From Echinococcus granulosus (taxonomy: Eukaryota > Platyhelminthes > Cestoda > Cyclophyllidea > Taeniidae): a stretch of 64,000 nucleotides of DNA. Position numbers and translations under genes: made by a program. Positions 48,301 to 60,300 of this stretch are shown here, in pieces (position 1 is the stretch's first letter; the number at the start of each line of letters is the position of its first letter). The DNA is taken from positions 14,890-78,889 of the forward strand of contig NW_020170465.1 of NCBI RefSeq assembly GCF_000524195.1, written 5' to 3'. The notes beneath the pieces are model-generated. The model did no database searches. It worked only from the letters and a program-made list of their open reading frames with translations, and was not told the DNA's origin.

Positions 48301-51300
48301 TTTATTTTCTTCACAAAGAAAAGTCAACTTTTATTAATGACATGTCACTGATGTAAAAAAACTCAATATGGAGAAAAAACGCAAAGCCGACATACATAGT
48401 CAAGCGTTTGTCATGACAGCAATCTGCTATAAAACTCCCAGCATTAAGATGGCAAATCGAGTAGTAGGATTCCAATTTTATATTATTTTCAAAGGCCAGA
48501 TAGACAAAATATCTACTGATTTCATTTCAGTAGGTGTAATTATTACCTCAACACAGGCCCTTACGGCGACCTGGTATGTCTGGCCGGACACAAGTGGCGG
48601 GGCAAAGAAAGTTCCACCTTCTCCACCCGCATTCGCTCCTGCCGATCCATTTAGTACCACGCGCACCACTTTGGTAAGTGGTCTGAACAGTGTGACAGCT
48701 GGAAACTGCGCCAATACCGCAAGAGCCTGAGTTTTACCGATCGGACCGGCCTCCCTGGCCAGGATTTCGTAGGTGGCTACTGTTCCATTCTGTTCATCCG
48801 CGCGATAAACCGTTATAAGACCGGCTCCTCCGTTTGGTGAAGGATGAAAATCAGGTGTGGGGACAAATTGTGGTGCTAAGTGGTGGTTGGAGTGTCATCA
48901 CTCAGCTTCATAATTTACGAGCCTTAAAGCTGAACAAAGCGCTGGAGACTTACGTTTTGACAGCGTACGACAGAACACAGATTCTGCTTCACCAAAGACT
49001 CCAGATATCATGGAACGTTTAAAAACGGGAAGTACGTCGACCTGATAGGCACTATTGAAGCTCAGACCAACGAGGCGGTGTACGACCATACCGAAGGAGA
49101 CTTCAGGGGCTCGCAATGATTGTTCGCGTTCCCCCTGCGATTCTCGGATACGATGGCCATCTGCATTAAGATAGACCCTTCCACCGGTGTAATTGACCTA
49201 AAGTTGATGAAAAATTCGAATTATATGGTTAAAGTTTCTTTCGCTGTTTAAAAAAATGATGCTGACCTACCAAGTAGTGGATAATTCTTTGAGCGGTGGG
49301 CAGTTCCACAAGATTCCAAGTGAGTTCCAGCTCAGCATTACTTCCATTTTCAGTGACAGCTTGACATTTAAGGTTTTCAACAGCCATAGAATCTGTTGAA
49401 TGTACTTTCTGAACCAAAATTGGAGCCGACCATTCACTGTGCAAGTTGGCAATTCCAACTGATTGTACACGCACGACATAATTTTCGGGATTTTCAAGAA
49501 TGGGCTGCATGGGGACGAAAAATACGAAAATTGTTTATTGTGACATTTCGGAAAGATACTTTACCCTTTTCAGTCTCTCATAATTTGGCTCCGTAGGTGC
49601 CATTCGTGATAATGGACAACATTAAAAGTGACAAGTTGGGATATGCAAAAGATCATAGGAAAAGAGGTCGAGCCATGGCGTGAGCTAGCTGTTGGACATG
49701 GTGAAACAAGTTCAAGCGCTACTTGTCAACAAAAGTTATGATGAATAAAGTTTTCAGGATCTACGAGATTTCAGGCTTCCAGTGAATTCCCATCCCTCTC
49801 TTGTTTCCCTCTCACAGTTGATTTCAGTAAGGATAACACAAAAGAGTGATCACTGGGAGTGCCAGATTCGGAGCTCAAAACAGGACGAAGGCTGTTAGTT
49901 GTTCCCTTTGTATAGTTTTGTATGATTTTACCATTCCCACGATTTCGCCTGTGCCACGGAAGTATGGGGCTCTGCTCATGTCACGCCTATGCCACCATTC
50001 TCCCAGACACAGTGCGCCGAATGCTAAAAACGTTGGGCAAAATCCAGGCAAATTTTCTCGGCCCATCCACCTAGAAAGTTGCAACTTTCTTTGCAACTCG
50101 TTGAATTATTTACATCACCGTTTTATCTTAACTAACGTCAAAACCACCCACGTACACTAAATTGTGGTGCTGAATATCAAATTCAATTAACCCTGTCTCC
50201 CTCTCCCTCTGTGTAACTCACTCTCCCTCCCGGGAGGCAAGGCCAACGACCTAGAGACAACATAAATAAAAGCTCTTAATTAGACATTTTTTTCCTCTTC
50301 TTTCTCACTTTGCAGCGGGTGTGAAACGATGCGAAATTGGACCCAGTAAGTTTGATGCAACCTTAGTTGCGTTTTGCCAGCACATGCCAAACGGGGAAAA
50401 AAGCATTGTAAAATGAATGACAGGTAATGGACAAGCACATGGACGACAGTGGTGAACAAACGGAAGGGAAGGTTTTTTTAAAGCGCTCTAATCAATGCGA
50501 TTCAGCCTCCAAGCCGGTGATAGGCTAGTCATTAGTCCTCCAGCTTCTTCTGGATTTGCATACTTCAGGATGGCCTCAGAGATGTCCTAAATACCACAAC
50601 AGCATTTTGACTAATTTAAAGGAGCAGACAAAGGACATACTAGTGTAATACTTGTCTGTGGTCCCGCAGTTTTCGAAGCCATCCATAGTGTAGGCTGTGC
50701 GATGTTCACCTGTTTGGCATATTCCACAACAAACTGGCGGTAGATGATGGACTTGGCGCTCGTTTTACTCCTTGCTTTCTCACGTTGGTGAGAGGTTTGT
50801 ATAAAGCCCTCAGGCATTGCCCAGGTAACGAGAACACCCTTCTTCTCGATGTAGACTGCATTCACGGAAGTTGGTTCCTTTGGCACTAGTAAGGTTTGTG
50901 AGACAAATGGACAGCATAAAAAGGCACTCAAAAGGCATTTTTCTACCCTAAATAAACAGTAATGGGAGAAATACAGGAGGAAATTGAGACAATTAAATGT
51001 TGGCGAGAAATCTGGCGATAGAAATCACGCACGGGATCAAATAGAATGCAGTCAGATGGAAGGCTTTCATATTGCATGAAGCAAAGCGCTCACTTCTTCA
51101 TCCATCCGAAGGCGGACAAAAGGGTTGGTTAATCACGCAATATATAGGATCGGCAAAAACTGCCGAATACTTCCTTCTCTTTTCCAGAAAGAACAAAAAC
51201 AAGATAGATAGGAAGTTGGAAGGTAGAAAACGAACAGTTCTTGTCGTATTTGTTTATTTCCTTGAACAATACTTGCTTTAATTCCCTAGCCATCAGGCTT

Positions 51301-54300
51301 CAAAGCCAGAGACAATGCGTACTGAAGGACAAGTTTGTAAGAAAATGGAGTCTTCGCATTTGAGATGAATTGGAATTCATTTTGGATAAATGGCAAATTG
51401 CTAAGGACTTGATGAAACATCCTGTGGGTTGATTTTTTTCTAAGGTAAACAAATATGGGGAGAATAGGGAGGAGGCAGTATCGCCTTCCTTCTTCCTCCT
51501 ATTTTTTGAAGATTCAGATTTGGGATATAAGGTATGATATCCTATACTGTCTAATGAGAACTGCAATGCCTCCTTGTGGAAACTTTTATTGCTCGACTTT
51601 CAGTTATGCTATTTGGCATTGAACAAGTGGGCAATCCATGGTGAATGATTGCGTCTGCGTCGAAATTCCACCACACACGCAAGCACACAGCCACACACAT
51701 CATGTACCATCTTCTGGGAACGAGGAGATGCGTACCTCAGAACTGTACGCATAGCAATCACTGGAATGAAATGCAAAATATCCTTCCCATCACAAGTCCC
51801 TCGGCTAACAACCCACTAACTCATTGCCTTTTTATGATCTACGTGAACGAGTAGACAACCAAACTGATAGACTTCAGCGTCCATTGTAGACGGGCGAGAA
51901 GTCAGTGCTTATCTTCATCCACTTCGCCTCCGTACTTGACACAGGCGTAAGCAAATGTTTACATTTCGAACAATCCTGATCATCATTAATATGCAATTCC
52001 TCGTTATGGAGAGTAATGGATCGTTTCTCCTTAATCTGATACATTTATGTTTAAGCGACCCTTCGCCACAGCGAAGTTGGTGGAGGTACGTTGTGCTTCC
52101 GCAAACCACACTTTCTGCGAATGATTCTCCCGAATTCGACAAAAAGCTTCCAAGAGATTGGAATTGGGTTCCATTCAGTTCGTCAAGTAGACACATTCGA
52201 GGAACATCAACCCAAGTTCAGCCACCATGTTATGATACAAAGATTTAAATAGTACTTCACTGTTGTAATCATGCCTATCCGTGCTTGATAATGCCAATAT
52301 ATCAACAACCGAAGGTATTTGACCACTCGCTGGAAGTTGGGACAGGTTGTTCCATCAAACTCATGGCAATAAAGCCACATGCTCTACAGGGTTGTGCGAC
52401 CTGTACATACTCCTTCCCAGACTCCTTAGCAAAGGTATCTGCTTTTGTTTAAGTTGTGTCTTTACCTACGTACTCCCTTCAAATTAATGGGTTGCAGTCC
52501 TCCGTCTCGGTAATACGTCGTTCCCTTAGCGGTGCAAATTAATGTTGACTGCTTGCAAGGCCTTTTGTACATTAAAAACCCTGTTCCTTCCAGGAATCCA
52601 CTTTCTATGATGTCATTTTGCCGAGAAGAGATCAAAATTTAGCATTTTAAGAGCTTTTCAGTTGAAGTTCTCATTTATGAATTTAAATGAGGGAAAAAGG
52701 ATCCCATTTGAAGTCAATGCAGACAAAGGTGGCTAAACTAGCTTGACAGACTCGTAATCGGGAAAGTTATTTAGGGACAGTTTGATTGACTATCTCCACC
52801 TCTTTGCCCTTTGATCTTTACCGTTGCATTAGGCCTGCCATCAAAATGGGAGATTTGGTTATTACAAAAAACAAGGACTAATGAGTCTAGGAATTTCTTT
52901 TAAATCAATGATACTGGATACCGTCTGTTTTCATTCTCTCCAACGGGTAATGGAAGACAGCATAACGTTTCACACAAAAGCATTTCCAGGAGCAGACATA
53001 AGCAACTCACCGAGGTTTTTTAGATTCAACGATACGAATTCCGACCATGGTCCTGCATCGGCTGGAGTCCAAGCGCGAACACGACCTCGATAGACAGTTC
53101 TAAAGGAGGCGGCAGCTAATGTGGAAATGTTCAGCAGAGAAACACGACCTGGCGGCCAAAAAAGTGTTGAAGGCGGAGAAGAATCCTCTGGGATAATTTT
53201 GATAGATCTCGTCTGCCAGGAATCTGTGAAACTCTGAGACGCGTCAACCCAAGAGCATTCTACTTCGTAGGCTACTAGATGCCCATTTCGAGCTTCCAGA
53301 GGTGGAGCCTTCCAGTGGAGGGGGAGATGGGGCGAGGTGGTGTCGATACGAACACCAGAGGGGGGCAGAGTGGGGACTGCAAAGGTCAAAAAAGGAATTA
53401 TTTCAACAATAAGGGGGACTCTTTCAGTCTTTCACAAATCTCCTTTTGTGATGTCGGCATGAAACTCTCGTCAAAACTCATGCTACCAGTCTTTAAATCT
53501 CCTCTATGAGTAGCATTGTAAAAGAGCCTTAGAGGAGGTAACCTGTGTCAGACAATTTGTCAAGAGAAGATATAATAGATGAAACTCTTCTACAACTATG
53601 GAAAGAAATACAATCACTGAATCGGAGCTTATTTTGGTTGTAATGAAAGTTCATGAAATCATCTTTATTTCCATCTAATGGTGTGTTTCTACTCCACTGA
53701 ATTTTGTCGTCATAACTGACAAGGTCACGCTGGAGACATCACGAAGGCTTTATAACAAAACAATATCTGCTTGAGACTACAATCCGTACCTTCTTGGTCT
53801 CCACCCTGTCAGTGATTCTGCTGCTGCCAAAAAATACTCGTATTTGACAGCCTTTATGACAAATAATGTTGAAATTCTAAGTAAAAATGTACATTTTAAG
53901 CTTGAAATCTCAGCAACGTAGCGAAACCGATTGGTTAGAGATGAGTGTTGTAACGCTTGTTCGTCAGTTTCTTGACATACGAAATAGTGCAAAATTTATT
54001 TTGATTGGAGAATAAGAGGAAATAAAAAAATAGTCCTTTATTTGATTTTTGTTTAAATGATGAAATATGTTGAAATTCCTGCAAAAAGAAACCCTACAGC
54101 TCAAAACGAAAGTGAAGTTGAAAAAGAGAACTACTTGAACGATTATTTTTCATTGAGAATTTTTGTAAAGTGCTTTTGATAAAATTATCCTTATTTAAGT
54201 GGTCTTTCCTTTTCCAGTTTGAAAGCAGCTACGAAAGTACTCATCTAACAACTTTTTTCCATACAAGGTGTTTTTGTTGTTTTGCAACATTAACAGCAGA

Positions 54301-57300
54301 GCAGCTCCCCTTTTATAAATAACGCGAATAAAAATATAATTTAATAGAGGATTTAAATCAATTTGATCGCGAGTCCTAATTTCAAAGAAAGTAATTTTAT
54401 GCCTTTTAAGAGCAACTTTGCTAAGTATTTGAACAAATTTATTAAAGGAAGAATTGTTTTTACAAAAAGTCAAAGGCGTTTAGCATTTGGCGACAATTAA
54501 AACATTTTCCCTTTCAGATAAACTGAAAATTTATCTGAGACTAAAATCAGAGGAAAATTTTGGTAGGTTATTGGGGAATAAATCGTTTAGTGCATAATTA
54601 TCCATTAAAGTCATACTTTAATCTATTGAATGGAACATTAGGCATGTACCAAACCTACTGATAGAAGGCTAACGTGAATTTGAAATTTTAAGAAAACTAT
54701 CTGACCTCTGCGGGCAAATAATTTCATCCCTAAAATTAAAAAAGCCTTCTCCGAATCGATAACCGTTCTTTTATTTAAAAATAAATTTTGCCGCTGATAT
54801 ATAGTGTAGCTGCCAAAACCTCCCAGTCGGTTAAATTGTACGAATTTTTGCATGTTTAATCCATTAAAAACCAGTTCATAAAATCCCACTCTTCTAGTAT
54901 CTTCAAATCTTTTAAAAATTAAAATTTAACAGCGCCAAGTTCAAAGGGTCATTTGTCGAGTGGTGAGTTCGTGAAGCCTGGCGCACCGCACGGCGCAGAT
55001 TTATTGGTCGTAATTAAGGCCAAAAAAAATTATCGATCGGACCTTGCCCCCGAAAATTTATCGATCGAGACCAGACTCAGGACAGCAGTCAGGTGACCAC
55101 TTGGGTGTAACTTGGGCAAGGCAACTCACCGTCATCTGGCAGCTCAATCCGTCCGATGACACTTTCTCCCGTCTGATATTCGTCCATTGTGGCCACTCGC
55201 AACTCGTAGGAGAGCCCACCAACTAAAATAGGATCAATGAAGCCACTGACAACTCGCATTAAATTGCGTTTTGTCACATTTTCTATAAAGTTAAATCTTA
55301 CTCAGTCTTCCTGCAGGTGAGTCCCAGTTGAGTTCCGTCACATTCTCTTCACCTCCAATCAACTCCTCCATAATACCCAATTCCTTGGCCCTCTCATGTG
55401 ACACGGGTTCCAGATTTGCGTTATCATATTCCGCTGTACCTTTTGGTTGAATAAGAAGCCTCCATTGAACGCGATACTTGAATCCTCCCATGGGAACTTT
55501 CTCCTGCAGCGGAGGTCCCCATTGCACTCGCAGAATTCGACGCCTTGAATTTGGTGATACCGCGGTTCGCAGTTTCAGGGATGTTGGGCGATGTGGAGCT
55601 ATGAAGTACAGATTCGAAGAGTACGGATTAAAGAATTTAAGTTATTCGTTCAAAATCTTCTTTGTGGAGCTCATAACAAAGCTACTTGCTGGGTCGAAAG
55701 CCTTTCAACATCTTTTGGTGTAATTTAAACGCCAAACTGACACCATAAGTAGAAGAGAGCTGTTTAATGCTGAATGGGACTACTCTATCATTCGTCTTTT
55801 GCAGCAAACTGAAATCAACTCAAAGAAATTTGACGATTAAAAGAGAAAATGTCAAAGACAATTTGACAGTAATTTATGTGAACAATTTCAGCTGTATGGC
55901 TTGCAATGTCATGAGAGATGGCTCGGACGTTGTAATGTATTTCGACTCACGCAAAGGCCAAGTCATCGTGGGATTCGATTTGGCTCTATCACCCGACCCA
56001 GATCTGGAAACAGCACGGATGTGAACGACATAATAAGTGCTGGGACGGAGGCCAGCGATCTCCCTCGTATATGCCAATTTGCCTCGTGCCTCTTCAATTT
56101 TTCGCTCCGAGGTTGATTGTTGTCTTAGGGGTCTTTGTTGGTCCACTGTTCCATACTGCGGTCCACTTAGCCAGTTACCCTGAAAGAGATTTGTAAGTTC
56201 TTTGTCAGAAGAAAGAAAATGTCGCCAAATATATTTGAAAATAATGCTAAATAATGATAGCAAAATGGTTAATCATTTCATTGAGATCGACAAAACAATC
56301 CCAAGTTTAAATAGGTCTTGCAAGTCGCCTATGCTGACAACCTCCCGTCTTCCTGCATGACGATGATACACTCCCTTTCCTACTGGAAGATCTTATCTCT
56401 CCGAGTGGTCTCTAAGTTCCATCGGTGTCAAAGAAATGCATCCACCGTGGATGGCGGGATCTTCTGCGACTTCCAGCCACCGAAGTCGTTTATACTTTCG
56501 GCAACAAATTCTGTCTTCAGTGTTAAATAATTTATGGTTACAAGTTGGAATTTCCACAAAGGTGTAAGTTTCACATTAAAAAAGAAATTATGAAATTTTT
56601 TCAGCAAGTTATGTTGTAATAAAATGGACAAATGTGAAAAGGAGGAACGACTATGTGAAAATATTCCCACAAGACGGATATTATTCTATTCAAAAACTTC
56701 AAGAAATTTTGATCAAAAACCTTACCTGGCACTTAAGAGTTAGATTTCAAATGACGACTTTGGTATTTTTTTAGAGTGCTCTAAAAACTCTTCCATTGTA
56801 TACAAAATTATTGCGGTCCAATTAATTTTCCTGAACTATATAATTATTTTCGACATTTTATTTTATTATGTGAAGAACTCTAAGCCACTATCTAAAATTG
56901 CCCTAACCTCATTCTATTTTCTTTAAATCAGGTCTGAAGTGTAATACTTTTCCTTATCTCATTTCTGATTGGTTAGTCGGGTGTGCACATTAAATCGGGG
57001 GATAAATAAGCCAATGAAATTCCTTTCCCATTTAGGTATTTATTTTAAGTGTAGACAAACTTTAAGGATGTCCGATTCCTCATGCTTTTAGTTTTGCAAG
57101 TCTTCTACAGTCCGGTAATGAGTTACTCTACCACAGTTTTACTCGTTCATTACCGCTGTCGCATATACATGACACATTTAATTAGAGGGTAATTTAGTCC
57201 ATTTAAAATAATAAACAAAGTATAAAAGCACTTCTTAAATCTACTAGTCCCTCACACTTTCAGTTTCGCAAGTCTTCTACTTTCGGGTAATAACAGGGTC

Positions 57301-60300
57301 TACATGCCAGCGTCACACATACGTGACATGTTTGGTTAGGAGTTAATTTATTTGATTTAAAGAAAGAAAAACAAGAAAAAAGGAGGCAATTTGCCAAATT
57401 AGCTGATTCCATATGCCCTTAATTTTGCAAATATTTTATATTCCAGCAATAATATCATCTACTTTCTTTTAAGTCGTTCACGGACAGCGTCACATATACG
57501 CGACACATTTGATTAGAAGAAAATATGCTAAAAGCAAAAAAACCAAGTTAAAAAATAAATTGTTAAATTAGCCAGTTATTACTTCTCCGCATTTTACTAG
57601 TTTTACTAACAACAATATCATCGACCTTTACCATCAGTGTCACGCATGCGTAGAATATTAGACTAGAAAAACATTGTCGAAATGTATGGAGAAAGGAAAA
57701 TTTTACCTTAGGTCCCTTGAAACAGTAAATCTACCCCATTTCCTATTCAGCTAAATACTTTCGATGGAGAGAAGGAAGTAAAAAATAGCTGTCACTCTTT
57801 TACTGCAGCTCTCCACTTGCATCAGTGGGTTTTTATTCTTGCAGCTGGTTTTTGTCCTGCCACTTTACCTAGCTTAAACATGCAAAATAAATTTGTTTGA
57901 GTTATCCGGTGCCTTGGATTGGATGAAAGAAAAACTGGGAAATGTGTCCCTACCGAGGCGTATTTTGATAATCTTGATTTATGGGGAAGGTTATTTCTCA
58001 ACGAAATCATTAGCAATCTAAAAGAATTATTTGGTGGAACCTATCACTCAGAAGCATTTTAAATGGGTGTGGCTACGGGGATGAAACACCTAAAAGTGAA
58101 GGGTTGAACATTCAGTTCACGTAATGAAGATTTAGCTGACAACGGTGACACAGATGCTTCAAAATGAGGGCGTTAGGCACATCATTTGTTACCGCTCAAC
58201 TTGAATGATGAAAGCAAACGTTTGTATCTACATCGAGCAGGGAGGCGAATTGGATGGAAATGAGCACGTACTTCCCACCCACCATCAAGTATTAGGGGTG
58301 ATAGACAATGGACATCGTGAAGTCTGTCAAATTGAGTCGGCTCGTTCATGTCGGTTATAAGACCGCAGAGTGTTGGTGAATTGTTTGCCGAGTGAATTTT
58401 GATGAGAAGGAGCTACTGAATTTGATTATAATATTACTTAACTGAACCAGCGTATCGTTGGTTATTGTCGCCCAAACGGTCTATTTATCACCCAAATCAC
58501 AGTCCCAAGGTAAGCATCCCTCCGTCCCCAGAAGATCGCGCTTGCTGTGTATGCGTGGTAAAATGCAAGCGCAGACACAATCATTCAATACTGATTGTTC
58601 ATTTGATTTTAAATGAAGTAAAATATAAGAAATAGGCTTACATAAATTAAAATGTATTAGCTTAACTTAGAGTGGAATAGTTACTATAGAACGTCCCCGT
58701 TTCCTTATTTAGATTCAACGTCACACATATGTGACATGCGTTTATTATCAGTTTATGGCAATCATAATTGTCCGAAGTGGTGTTGGTGGAAGAAATCCGT
58801 AGGGTGGAGATAAATTCACTGTTTTAGACTTCGAGCAGTCCGGTAATGTGAGCTCTAGTGTCATGTAAGAGTAACGAAAACTTAAAGTGTGGCAGTTGAT
58901 TTCCTTCCGATACTCCAAAATGTGCACTGTAAAATTAGTCAATTAGTTTTCGAGATGGATATTATAAAATTTTCCTCGTTTTCTTAAAAAAAACAATTCA
59001 ATAATGACAGTTTCACGAATCAACATCCAAATTTAAGCTTTAAATTAATCGAAAAGAAGTCATGATATTTGTTCGAGGAGTCCGCACCAAAATAATAACG
59101 ATAGCTTCTGGCACTAAAGGAATAGTCGGTCTTTTGACCTCATTTAATCGGTTTCCTAAAAAGTCTTTCTAGGCTTTACATCCGATGGTTAAATTTTGCT
59201 TAAAATGACGAAAACTTTGACCCTAAGCGACCTTAAATACCTGACCTTTGTACAAGCCTACATTGAGACGTTTTTTACCTTGGCATCAGTAGTGCGGATG
59301 TCAATGTCGTAGAAGGCGATCCGCAGTTCGTTCGCCCGTTGTCCCATATTGACAAGAAGGGAGGGCAAAATTGACTCCTTCGGTGGTGTCCACGTGACCC
59401 GCAAGCGATCACTTCCTGTCGCCTCAACAGTCACTCGATTCGGCGGTCCGGGAACTAAGGGCCGAAATTAAGCGATGCTTGAAATTGCAAATTCAAAACT
59501 TTGTTCATAAATTTTACAAATTCTTTTCCAGAATAACGGTTTAGGTAATACTACTGGGAGAATACTTACTGACGTCGATTGACTGACTAACTGACAATTT
59601 CAATAAGTTAGAGGTATGTATGATCTACGCGATCTGCAATTCATTCTGCCTGTCAAGTTTGATCCTAAAATTGGTATTCTGACCTCAGTGTCAAATAGTA
59701 ATTCATGCTTATAAATAGAAACTAAAATTTCTTCTGGAGTAGACAGAGATGCTTTGACAAAAATTGAAAATCAGTAAACTCCATATCCTACTTTCCATTG
59801 TTTTTACTTACAAGGCTTTATGATAGATACGAAGCCTGCACTTAGACGCAGTGGACGAATTTAGGACTAATTGGAGAGACTTGCTCACCTTTTTCCAGCA
59901 CACTGCTTGAACAACTTAGTAAAGAATGATCTAAAAGTTTAATGGTTATGTAACTTGATGACTTTCTTACGTCGTTGAGGGGGATGTCAAAAAACATTGT
60001 GGAAGAATCAAGTAAGTCCACAAAGATGCCCTTAATTTTTAGATCAAACGACTGTGAAAACTTTTTGACTAAAATTGTAAACCTTCCACTCATTTATCCA
60101 ACTTTGTAAATTACCTGAAATCTGTCAGTAGGCCTGTCAATTGTTGTCACAGAGATGGCAATCGCCTGACACATGACCATCGCTGGACGCGTTTCAAGCT
60201 ACCCACTTTTAGGTCACCCAAGTGTGGTTATGTCCTTGCCACCTCTTCCAAGTGTCCCGTATTTGGACTGCTTACAGTATTAGAGGTGCCGCCATTGCAG

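Noticed and set aside
50563..50588. Possible extra minus-strand exon reading DISEAILK after the exon 50885-50641
   Set aside because: It would need a phase that the next exon (49504-49271) does not accept, and joining the two larger exons directly gives a proper fibronectin III repeat.
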